A stretch of 18,628 bases of DNA from the NCBI GenBank assembly GCA_036521915.1, contig DATDGU010000287.1, positions 1 to 18,628 of the forward strand, in the 5' to 3' direction. How positions within the stretch are numbered: the first letter of the stretch is position 1; the number at the start of each line of letters is the position of its first letter. This document shows positions 1-6,322 of this stretch, piece by piece. The notes beneath the pieces were generated by a model. The model was given only the letters and a program-made list of their open reading frames with translations. It ran no database searches and had not been told where the DNA came from. Both the position numbers and the translations under genes were made by a program. Origin of the DNA: PALSA-555 sp036521915. Lineage in GTDB: Bacteria > Actinomycetota > Acidimicrobiia > IMCC26256 > PALSA-555.

Positions 1-324
1 CTCGACCATCGCCCGGACCGCCGGGTGCAGCTTGCGGACGGTCACCGTGACCGAGACGACGCGCTCGTCGACGTGGCAGACCTCGGCGATCCGTGTCGCG
101 AGCCGTTCGATGAGGTGGTAGCGCTCCGAGCGCACGACGCGGCTCACCGACTCGGCGACCGCCGCGTAGTCGACGGTGTGCTCGATCTCGTCGGTCTCGC
201 CGGCGCGCGAGACGTCCACGCTCAGCTCCACGTCGACCTCGAAGGGCTGCGGGCGGGTCTGCTCCTCGGCGAGCACGCCGTGCACGCCGAGCTCGCGCAG
301 ACCGGCGATCAGGATGCGGTCCAT
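1..324 (-). CDS. folB: Dihydroneopterin aldolase FolB (3' end beyond window)
   Basis: Converts 7,8-dihydroneopterin to 6-hydroxymethyl-7,8-dihydropterin plus glycolaldehyde in cytosolic folate synthesis. The 108 visible residues begin MDRILIAGLRELGVHGVLAE, the usual FolB opening with a conserved G-x-H-G-x-x-x-E element. They continue through HTVDYAAV, the catalytic-tyrosine/substrate region, then YHLIERLATRIAE, which contains the conserved Glu, and VTVRKLHPAV near the C-terminus. FolB is normally about 120 residues, so only some 10-15 are missing past base 1. The ATG at 324 lies one base after the stop of the preceding gene, so translation is probably coupled. Position after folE and folP is typical for actinobacterial folate operons, where folK usually follows. 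Identification is firm; the end is cut by the window edge. Confidence 0.93.
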   Translation of the reverse strand, partial: MDRILIAGLRELGVHGVLAEEQTRPQPFEVDVELSVDVSRAGETDEIEHTVDYAAVAESVSRVVRSERYHLIERLATRIAEVCHVDERVVSVTVTVRKLHPAVRAMVE

Positions 325-325
325 C

Positions 326-853
326 TCAGGCGGGGGAGCTGCCGGCGCCGGCGAGCCCCTCGTCGATCGTCGCCGCGACGACTTCGCGGCCCGGGGCGCC
401 GAGCTGGCGGGCCGTGAGCTTCTCGATCAGCACGATGGCGTGCGCGCCGTCGTCGACGAACCCGCCGTAGAGGAGGTAGCCGGTGAGCACGCCGAGCAGG
501 CGCTCGCCGAACTCCTCGTGGTGGATCAGCACGCGCTCGGCCGGGTCGTCCAGCCACTTCTTCAACGTCGCGTAGATGACGGGCAGATGCTCCGACCACT
601 CGTCGTGGCGGCCGAGCGGCAGGTGCTCGTACGCGATCTGCGCCTCGTCGTAGGCGTGCAGGTTGTGCGGCGATTCGAGGAGCGAGAGCACGTGCGTGAA
701 CCCGTTGCCGGCCAGCCAGATCAGCTCCTCTTGGCGGCGGACCTTCCGGTGGTTGCGCGCGAAGCCGCCCGGCCGCTCGGACGCGGCCAGTCTCTCCTTG
801 ATGATCCACGTGAACCCGCGGGGTTCGAGGCCCTGCGCCCACCGGCCGCGCAT
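326..853 (-). CDS. Dual-specificity-phosphatase-like protein lacking the catalytic cysteine
   Basis: A 175-residue protein with the layout of a small dual-specificity/tyrosine phosphatase domain. An N-terminal strand (GFTWIIKERLAASERPGG, residues 13-30) is followed by FTHVLSLLESPHNLHAY (52-68). A helix (LPVIYATLKKWL) then leads to VLIHHEEFGERLLG (108-121), at the place of the HCx5R phosphate loop. Here that loop reads H111-H112-EEFGE-R118: His, five-residue spacing and Arg are kept, but the nucleophilic Cys is His. Either the protein is a pseudophosphatase or it works by another chemistry. The start is ATG at 853, which overlaps the folP stop (TGATG), and folB begins one base after its own stop, so it is embedded in the folate operon. 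The fold assignment is inferred from motif order; the function is unknown. Confidence 0.8.
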   Translation of the reverse strand: MRGRWAQGLEPRGFTWIIKERLAASERPGGFARNHRKVRRQEELIWLAGNGFTHVLSLLESPHNLHAYDEAQIAYEHLPLGRHDEWSEHLPVIYATLKKWLDDPAERVLIHHEEFGERLLGVLTGYLLYGGFVDDGAHAIVLIEKLTARQLGAPGREVVAATIDEGLAGAGSSPA

Positions 854-1704
854 CAGGACGCCTCGGCCAGGGCGTCGAGCAGCGCGACCGCTTGCGCCGC
901 CGGGCGGGCAGCGTGGACACGCACGACGCGCGCGCCGTGCTCGAGCGCCCACACGACCACGGCGAGCGTCGCGTCATCACGCTCGTCGGGCGGCGGCGGG
1001 CCGACCGAGCCGGCGACGTCGGCGGTGAGCGCCCCGAGGAAGCGTTTCCGTGAGGGACCCACGACGACCGGGACGGCGACGCGGTCGCACAGCTCCTCCA
1101 GGTGGGCGAGCAGCGTCAGGTTGTGCTCGGTCGTCTTGCCGAACCCGATGCCGGGGTCGGCGGCGAGCGCCGCGTCCTCGATCCCCGCGGCCCGGGCCGC
1201 CTCGAGGCGATCAACGAGGAAGCCGCCGACGTCGCCGACCACGTCGTCGTAGCGCGGGTCGTCCTGCATCGTCGCCGGCTCGCCGCGCATGTGCATCGCC
1301 AGGTAACCGGCGCCCGCGTCGGCTGCGACCTCGAGGATCGCCGGGTGACGCCGCCCGGCCGACACGTCGTTCACGATCACCGCGCCGACCTCGAGCGCGG
1401 CCGCGGCCACGCCCGGCTTCGTCGTGTCGACGCTGAGCGGGACGCCCGGGTCCAGCGCGAGCTCCTCGATCACCGGGAGGACGCGGCGGCGCTCCTCGGC
1501 CTCGTCGACCGGCTCGGCACCCGGACGGGTGGACTCGCCGCCGATGTCGAGGACGTCCGCCCCGGCGGCGGCGAGCGCCCGGCCGTGGGCCACGGCGCGG
1601 TCGGGGTCGTCGTAGCGGCCGCCGTCGGAGAAGGAGTCGGGGGTGACGTTCACGATGCCCATCACGGCGGGCCGATGCCCACACACGCTGGCCCAGCGGA
1701 ACAC
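853..1704 (-). CDS. folP: Dihydropteroate synthase FolP
   Basis: Condenses hydroxymethyl-dihydropterin pyrophosphate with p-aminobenzoate to dihydropteroate; sulfonamide target. The 283-residue TIM barrel carries the first signature MGIVNVTPDSFSDGG, the second DIGGESTRPGAEPV, then SVDTTKPGVAAAAL, VNDVSAG, DPGIGFGKTTEHN and GPSRKRFLG. The C-terminal motif is RVHAA where most family members have RVHDV; Arg and His are kept. The start is uncertain: GTG at 1704 gives a normal family length, and GTG at 1686 is also possible; neither has a clear ribosome site. It follows folE by 53 bases and overlaps the next gene by one base. Identification is secure; only the start is open. Confidence 0.93.
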   Translation of the reverse strand: MFRWASVCGHRPAVMGIVNVTPDSFSDGGRYDDPDRAVAHGRALAAAGADVLDIGGESTRPGAEPVDEAEERRRVLPVIEELALDPGVPLSVDTTKPGVAAAALEVGAVIVNDVSAGRRHPAILEVAADAGAGYLAMHMRGEPATMQDDPRYDDVVGDVGGFLVDRLEAARAAGIEDAALAADPGIGFGKTTEHNLTLLAHLEELCDRVAVPVVVGPSRKRFLGALTADVAGSVGPPPPDERDDATLAVVVWALEHGARVVRVHAARPAAQAVALLDALAEAS

Positions 1705-1757
1705 GCCGCGGATGGTACTGGCGGCCACCCGCGGGCGTCGCGGGTCTCCGGCGCGGG

Positions 1758-2354
1758 TCAGAGGCGGTTCGCCTGCGCGGTGATGAGGCTCATCGCCTCG
1801 GCGCGCGTCGGCGGGTTGGTCTTGAACAGCCCGCGCACGGCGGACGTGACCGTGAGCGCACCCGGCTTCTTCACGCCGCGCATCGACATGCAGAGATGTT
1901 CGGCCTCGATCATCACGAGCACGCCGGCGGGCTGAAGCGCCTCGGCGAGCGCGTCGGCGATCTGGGTGGTGAGCCGCTCCTGCACCTGGGGCCGGCGGGC
2001 GAACCCCTCGACGAGGCGGGCGATCTTCGAGAGGCCCGTGATGCGCCCGTCGGAACCCGGGATGTACGCGACGTGGGCCCGGCCGGCGAAGGGGATGAGA
2101 TGGTGCTCGCACGAGCCGTAGAGCGGGATGTCGCGCACCAGCACCATCTCGTCGTGCTCGGCCGCGAACGTGACCGTGAGGTGCTTGGCCGGGTCCTCGT
2201 GGAGGCCGCGGAAGATCTCGGCGTACATCCGGGCCACGCGCTCGGGGGTGTCGACGAGGCCCTCCCGGTCGGGGTCCTCCCCGATCGCCTCGAGGATCTC
2301 GCGGACCGCCTTCTGGATGCGGCCGAGGTCGACCGACGAGCCGGCGTCGCTCAT
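1758..2354 (-). CDS. folE: GTP cyclohydrolase I FolE
   Basis: Type I GTP cyclohydrolase, the first step of folate synthesis (GTP to 7,8-dihydroneopterin triphosphate). At 198 residues it has the expected length. Motifs are VDTPERVARMYAEIF (34-48), SCEHHLIPFAGRAHVAYIPG (81-100), GLSKIARLVEGFARRPQVQE (107-126) and HLCMSMRGVKKPG (153-165). Predicted zinc ligands Cys82, His85 and Cys155 are all present, so this is the zinc-dependent FolE-I form. The start is ATG at 2354. In actinobacteria folE usually follows ftsH; here the upstream gene is hpt, across a 96-base gap that includes a GC-rich hairpin at the hpt end. folE could therefore have its own promoter, though none is obvious. Confidence 0.96.
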   Translation of the reverse strand: MSDAGSSVDLGRIQKAVREILEAIGEDPDREGLVDTPERVARMYAEIFRGLHEDPAKHLTVTFAAEHDEMVLVRDIPLYGSCEHHLIPFAGRAHVAYIPGSDGRITGLSKIARLVEGFARRPQVQERLTTQIADALAEALQPAGVLVMIEAEHLCMSMRGVKKPGALTVTSAVRGLFKTNPPTRAEAMSLITAQANRL

Positions 2355-2426
2355 GGCGCGGCCCGCCGCCGCGGGGCGACGACGAAGCGGGGGGAGGGGC
2401 GCATGCTCAGAGCGAGCCAGGCTACC

Positions 2427-2451
2427 GGCGCGCGGCGGGGGTCCCCGCGCC
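2427..2451 (-). terminator. GC-rich hairpin at the hpt stop codon
   Basis: On the plus strand GGCGCG at 2427-2432 can pair with CGCGCC at 2446-2451, with more G/C pairing inside, reaching the hpt stop codon. There is no T-tract on either strand, so it is at best a weak or Rho-assisted terminator or an RNA stability element between hpt and folE. Confidence 0.3.
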
Positions 2452-3008
2452 TAGGCCAGTGCGGGGCCCCGGTACTCGTGGACTTGGGGCAGGTTCCGGT
2501 AGCGCTCCCGCACGTCGAGGCCGTAGCCGACGACGAACGCCGGGGGGATCCTGAATCCGACGTAGCGCAGTGCGAGGTCGATCTTTTGGAGGCCCTCCTT
2601 CACGAGGAGGGCGCACACCTCGAGGGTGCGCGGCCCGCGGGCCGCGAGGTTCTTGCGCAGGTACTGCAGCGTCAGCCCCGAGTCGACGATGTCCTCGACG
2701 ATGAGCACGTCGCGGTCGGTGAGGTCCAAGTCGAGGTCCTTGATGATGCGCACCACGCCGCTGGTGCGCGTCGCCGACCCGTACGACGAGACCGCCATGA
2801 AGTCGAACTCCACGGGAAGGTCGATCGCCCGGGCGAGGTCGCTCATGAACATGCACGCGCCCTTCAGCACGCCGACGAGCAGCGGCGCGCGCGTCGCGTA
2901 GTCGGCGGTGATCTCCTTGCCGAGGGCGGTGATGCGGGCCTGGAGGTCGACCTCGCTCACCACGACCGGGCCGAGGTATGGGTCGGGTGTGCTCGGGCCG
3001 TCGCTCAC
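2451..3008 (-). CDS. hpt: Hypoxanthine(-guanine) phosphoribosyltransferase
   Basis: Purine salvage enzyme that joins hypoxanthine or guanine to PRPP, giving IMP or GMP. The 185-residue form has VGVLKGACMFMSDLARAI (45-62), EFDFMAVSSYGSATRTSGVV (67-86) and the PRPP-binding loop VLIVEDIVDSGLTL (101-114). GFRIPPAFVVGYGLDVRERY (151-170) is the base-recognition and active-site end. Start choice: GTG at 3008 has a G-rich ribosome site (GGGGG, 8-12 bases upstream) and gives a normal length. GTG at 3044 would add 12 residues and overlap the tilS stop as GTGA. The tilS-hpt neighbourhood is standard in actinobacteria. Confidence 0.94.
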   Translation of the reverse strand: MSDGPSTPDPYLGPVVVSEVDLQARITALGKEITADYATRAPLLVGVLKGACMFMSDLARAIDLPVEFDFMAVSSYGSATRTSGVVRIIKDLDLDLTDRDVLIVEDIVDSGLTLQYLRKNLAARGPRTLEVCALLVKEGLQKIDLALRYVGFRIPPAFVVGYGLDVRERYRNLPQVHEYRGPALA

Positions 3009-3040
3009 TGGGTCGCCCCCGCCGGTGGGGACGGCGCCAC

Positions 3041-3952
3041 TCACCCCTCGACGGTACCGCGGTCCGCGTGCAGCCGACCGCCGCTGCGCCAGACGCGGCG
3101 CCGGCCGCTGAGCTCGGTGGCCCGGTGGGCGCCGGAGGCCACGTCCAGGACGCGGTCGACCTCGGCGAGCGACGGCGGCGGCGGGCCGAGCCAGCAGCGC
3201 ACGGCCCGCCGGGCGAGCACGGGGTGCAGCGCCACGAGGGCGGCCGCCGATGGCGCGCCCTCCGCGGGCCACGCGGCGGTGGCGAGCTCGTCCAGGTAGT
3301 CGGACTCGGCGTGGAGGACGTCGGCCTGGCGCGCCAGGAGCGGCACGAGGTCGCGGGCGGCGCCGTCGGCGAGCTGGGGCAGCACCTCGTGGCGGATCCA
3401 GTTGCGGCGCGGGGCCGGGTCGTCGTTCGTCGGGTCGTGCACCGGGCTCAGGCCGAGCGACGCGCACAGCGCCTCCGTCTCGGCGCGCCGGATGCCGAGC
3501 AGCGGCCGCACGACCGTGTCGCGCCGCGGGGCCATCGCGCCGAGCCCCGCGGCGGCGCTCCCGCGCAGCAGGTTGAGCAGCACCGTCTCGGCCTGGTCGT
3601 CGGCGGTGTGCCCCACCAGCAGGACGGGCGCGCCCCACGCGACCCGGACGCGCTCGAGCGTGGCGTAGCGGGCGACCCGGGCGCGGGCCTCGACGTTCGG
3701 CCCGGGCGCGACCCTCACCGCCTCGGCGACGAACGGCACACCGAGGCGCGCCGCGGTGTCGGCGACGACGTCGGCCTCGGTGTCGCTGCCGGCGCGCAGC
3801 CCGTGGTCGACGTGCGCCGCCACCGGGTCGAGCGCCGCGTGGTGGGCGAGGCAGAGCAGCGCCAGGGAGTCGGGGCCGCCCGAGCAGCCGACCACGCAGG
3901 GCCGGTCGGTGGCTGCGAGGCCGACGAGGCGGTCCTGCAGCGCGTCGAGCAT
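3041..3952 (-). CDS. tilS: tRNA(Ile)-lysidine synthetase TilS
   Basis: ATP-dependent ligase that attaches lysine to C34 of the CAU-anticodon tRNA-Ile, converting its decoding from AUG to AUA; essential in most bacteria. The 303-residue protein has the PP-loop SGGPDS at 24-29, AHVDHGLR (46-53), GHTADDQAETVLLNLLRG (114-131), VRPLLGIRR (148-156), DPTNDD (173-178) and RNWIRHEVLP (183-192). Length matches the short actinobacterial form, which lacks the long C-terminal domains of E. coli TilS. ATG at 3952 overlaps the previous stop as TGATG, supporting the start and translational coupling. hpt follows directly. Confidence 0.95.
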   Translation of the reverse strand: MLDALQDRLVGLAATDRPCVVGCSGGPDSLALLCLAHHAALDPVAAHVDHGLRAGSDTEADVVADTAARLGVPFVAEAVRVAPGPNVEARARVARYATLERVRVAWGAPVLLVGHTADDQAETVLLNLLRGSAAAGLGAMAPRRDTVVRPLLGIRRAETEALCASLGLSPVHDPTNDDPAPRRNWIRHEVLPQLADGAARDLVPLLARQADVLHAESDYLDELATAAWPAEGAPSAAALVALHPVLARRAVRCWLGPPPPSLAEVDRVLDVASGAHRATELSGRRRVWRSGGRLHADRGTVEG

Positions 3953-5058
3953 CAGCGGGCCGGCGCGGGCTCCCCGCGGCCGACGCGAGCCAGCCAGGTG
4001 CTGGGCTCGGCCAGCTCGCCGAGGGTGGGGAGGAGCTCGGGCCCGCGCCACGCGGCGTCGAGCGCGTGGGGTCCGCCCTCGCGCTCGATGTCCTCGATGA
4101 ACTGCTCGCCCACCTCGTACTGGCGCATCTTGGCGTCGAGCCCGAGCAGCCGGTACAAGACGCCGTTCAGGCCGTTCGATTGGCGGCGGGCCCGCAACAC
4201 GCGGGCCATGCGGTCCTGGCCCGCGACGTGGTCCTTGCCGAGCTCGTTCATGACCCGGTTGCCGTGGCCCTCGAGCACCGACATGAGCGCCTGGATCTGG
4301 TCGAGCACGTGGCGGTGCTCCGGGCTGGCCAGCAGCGCGACGAGGCCGCCGTCGTTCAGCGGGTTGCGGCCCTGGCGCAGCTCCTCGACCGCCCGGCCCA
4401 GGGAGCGGATGAGCACCTTCGGGTCGGTGTCGACGATCTCCATCGCCTGACCGACGAGCGAGAGGAAGTAGTCGCGCATCCACGGCACCCCGCCGAACTG
4501 GGCGCGGTGCGTCACCTCGTGGATCGCGACCCACAGGCGGAAGTCGTGGGGCCGGAACGCGAAGCGCTTCTCGAGCGCGAGCACGTTCGGGCCCACGTAG
4601 TACACGGCGTCGCCGCTCTCGGCCTCGCCCTCCTCGGGGACGAGCAGGTCGTACTGGCCGAGGACCCGCTGCGCGAACCAGCCGAGCAGCACGCCGAGCT
4701 CGGTTCCGGCGATCGAGCGTCCGACCGGGGCGATCGGGCTGCGCGCCATGCGCTCGCTCAGGCGGTCCGTGAGCGGACCGAGGAGGCGGCGCATCGACGC
4801 GACGTTCGCGTCGACCCAGTCGCAGCGGTCCAGCACCTGCGCGGTCGCCGCGCCCGGCGCGCGCAGCCCAGTGAACTCGGCGACGAGCGCCTCGGCGCGC
4901 GTCGTGACCTCGGTGAAGTCCTCGCGCAGCGACTCGGCGAGATAGGAGTCGGTGAGAGGGTCTCGTCCGGCGACTCGACGCGCCACCCGGGACGCCAACG
5001 CCCAGTCGACTGGTTCCGGCCCCGCCCGACCCGGCGTGAAGGGGACGAGGCTGGTCAC
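3952..5058 (-). CDS. Zinc-dependent protease-like protein, DUF2342/F420-associated family
   Basis: A 368-residue protein of the actinobacterial family often annotated as 'zinc-dependent metalloprotease' or 'coenzyme F420 biosynthesis-associated'. The zinc motif HEVTH is at 180-184 in WVAIHEVTHRAQFGGVPWMR. Upstream PVGRSIAGTELGVLLGWFAQ (111-130) and RVLGQYDLLVP are also characteristic, as are EGHGNRVM and the C-terminal QYEVGEQFIEDIERE. There is no signal peptide, so it is probably cytosolic. GTG at 5058 overlaps the preceding stop as GTGA, and its own stop overlaps the tilS ATG, placing it in one translationally coupled chain. Substrate is unknown; the F420 link comes from phylogenetic co-occurrence, and nothing here tests it. 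Confidence 0.85.
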   Translation of the reverse strand: MTSLVPFTPGRAGPEPVDWALASRVARRVAGRDPLTDSYLAESLREDFTEVTTRAEALVAEFTGLRAPGAATAQVLDRCDWVDANVASMRRLLGPLTDRLSERMARSPIAPVGRSIAGTELGVLLGWFAQRVLGQYDLLVPEEGEAESGDAVYYVGPNVLALEKRFAFRPHDFRLWVAIHEVTHRAQFGGVPWMRDYFLSLVGQAMEIVDTDPKVLIRSLGRAVEELRQGRNPLNDGGLVALLASPEHRHVLDQIQALMSVLEGHGNRVMNELGKDHVAGQDRMARVLRARRQSNGLNGVLYRLLGLDAKMRQYEVGEQFIEDIEREGGPHALDAAWRGPELLPTLGELAEPSTWLARVGRGEPAPAR

Positions 5059-5291
5059 TCCTCGACCTTGCGGCCTCGGTACTTCGGGAAGATGACCTTC
5101 TTCAGGTAGCCGCCGGACAACATGAGGATGATCATCACGCCGCTCACCGCCAGGATCGGCGCCGCCCAGTAGAACCACGGATAGGCCGCGTTGCCGACCA
5201 CGGGGGTCGCGGCACCCGCCGGCGCAGCGGCGGCGAGCACGAGGATCGCGCTGAGCGCGGCGGCACGGACTGCTCGCATCGCCGCCATCAT
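5055..5291 (-). CDS. Small membrane protein with signal-like N-terminus
   Basis: A 78-residue protein. The N-terminus MRAVRAAALSAILVLAAAA then PAGAA resembles a cleavable signal peptide. After about 15 residues comes a transmembrane segment (WAAPILAVSGVMIILMLSGG) and a basic cytosolic tail (YLKKVIFPKYRGRKVEE). It would thus present a short external segment and a charged inner tail. Three closely spaced ATGs (5291, 5288, 5279) are possible starts. It begins 10 bases after the anti-sigma stop and its stop overlaps the protease start by 4 bases (GTGA). I do not recognise the family. Its position suggests a membrane partner of the protease or of the sigma/anti-sigma pair, which is inference only. 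Confidence 0.7.
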   Translation of the reverse strand: MMAAMRAVRAAALSAILVLAAAAPAGAATPVVGNAAYPWFYWAAPILAVSGVMIILMLSGGYLKKVIFPKYRGRKVEE

Positions 5292-5301
5292 ACGGGCGGG
5301 G

Positions 5302-5538
5302 TCAGCGTGCTTCGTCGTCAGCGATTCCGAGCGCGTCGGCGACCCGGCGCTTGAGGTCCTCGGGCACACGGTCCCGGCAGCGGGACGCGATCACCTGGCG
5401 CAGCTCCATCTCGAAGTCGAAGCCGTGCGCGCACGGCGGGCAGCGGTCGAGGTGGCGGGTGATGACCCAGCGGCGCCAGACAGTGAGTTCGCCGTCCAGG
5501 TAGAAGTACATCCGGTGCGACGCTGCTTCGCAATCCAT
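5302..5538 (-). CDS. rsrA: Zinc-binding anti-sigma factor, RsrA-like
   Basis: A 78-residue cytosolic zinc anti-sigma (ZAS/zf-HC2) protein. The diagnostic H-x3-C-x2-C motif is H29-LDR-C33-PP-C36. Extra cysteines at 3 and 54 parallel the cysteine placement of RsrA, the anti-sigma of SigR, in which thiol oxidation releases zinc and frees the sigma factor. It begins 34 bases after the sigma gene stop, in the usual sigma/anti-sigma order. RsrA is normally somewhat longer, about 100 residues, and this form lacks the variable C-terminal tail. Redox sensing is inferred from homology; binding of another signal cannot be excluded. Confidence 0.85.
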   Translation of the reverse strand: MDCEAASHRMYFYLDGELTVWRRWVITRHLDRCPPCAHGFDFEMELRQVIASRCRDRVPEDLKRRVADALGIADDEAR

Positions 5539-5572
5539 GTACCGGTCCTCGATCCCCCTCGATGACCCCGGG

Positions 5573-6157
5573 CTAGGGCCCGGCGGCGGTCGCCGGCTCG
5601 GGGAGCAGCCCTCGCTCCGTCGCAAACTGAAACAACCGCGATTGGAGCTGCTTTCTTCCGCGATGCAGGCGGCTCATCACCGTCCCGATCGGGACCTCCG
5701 TGATCTCGGCGATCTCCTTGTAGGAGAACCCCTCCACGTCGGCGAGCAGCACGGCCATGCGGAACTGCTCCGGCAACGATTCGAGCGCGTCCTTCACGAC
5801 CGCCTCGGGCATCGCCTCGAGCACTTCGGTCTCGGGCGTGCGATCCGCGGCCGCGGCCTCGAGCCCGCCAAGGCGCCGGTACAGCGAGAAGTCCTCGGCC
5901 TCGTCGAGGTCGGTCTCCTCCGGACGGCGCTTGCGCGCCCGGTACGTGTTGATGAACGTGTTCGTCAGGATCTTGTACAGCCAGGCCTTGAGGTTCGTGC
6001 CCTCCTTGAAGCCCCCGAACCCGCGGTAGGCGCGCAGGTACGTCTCCTGGACGAGGTCCTCCGCGTCGGCGGGGTTGCGCGTCATGCGCAGCGCGGCCGA
6101 GTAGAGCGCATCCATGTACGGCATCGCGAGCTCAGCAAACCGGGCCTGGTCGGCCAT
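5573..6157 (-). CDS. sigR: ECF RNA polymerase sigma factor, SigR/SigH type
   Basis: A 194-residue ECF sigma factor. Region 2 is MTRNPADAEDLVQETYLRAY (25-44), then FGGFKEGTNLKAWLYKILTN (47-66) and TFINTYRARKRRPEE (67-81), the SigR/SigH signature. Region 4 is SLPEQFRMAVLLADVEGFSY (127-146) and KEIAEITEVPIGTVMSRLHR (147-166). SigR-type factors control disulfide and oxidative stress genes, including thioredoxin and mycothiol genes. ATG at 6157 is chosen because the conserved protein begins there; a TATGCT -10 box ends six bases upstream, which suggests a leaderless transcript. It heads the long minus-strand unit running to base 1. Confidence 0.92.
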   Translation of the reverse strand: MADQARFAELAMPYMDALYSAALRMTRNPADAEDLVQETYLRAYRGFGGFKEGTNLKAWLYKILTNTFINTYRARKRRPEETDLDEAEDFSLYRRLGGLEAAAADRTPETEVLEAMPEAVVKDALESLPEQFRMAVLLADVEGFSYKEIAEITEVPIGTVMSRLHRGRKQLQSRLFQFATERGLLPEPATAAGP

Positions 6158-6163
6158 GGGCGG

Positions 6164-6169
6164 AGCATA
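6164..6169 (-). promoter_or_regulatory. Candidate -10 box of a leaderless sigR transcript
   Basis: Reading the minus strand, TATGCT (TANNNT pattern) ends six bases before the sigR ATG at 6157, which would place transcription start at or next to the A of the ATG. Leaderless mRNAs of this shape are common in actinobacteria. No convincing -35 and no GGAAT-N16-GTT SigR autoregulatory motif was found in 6158-6322. The rest of this 165-base divergent region shows nothing else clear beyond the ribosome site of the plus-strand lipoprotein gene. Confidence 0.4.
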
Positions 6170-6322
6170 CGCCCGAGGTGTCCGAACACTGCTGCCAGAT
6201 CCGACGCTCGATGCCGGCCACCGCGCCGTCCGAGCGATTGGCGCCGAAGCAGCGCCACCCCGGCTTAAGGTCGGGCGGACCGAGGGTCGAAACCAAGACG
6301 ACTGGACGTGAGGACCAGACCC

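Noticed and set aside
1896..3299. Long open plus-strand frame opposite folE and hpt
   Set aside because: It runs antisense across well-supported folE, hpt and tilS, has no ribosome site, and its translation has no recognisable domain.
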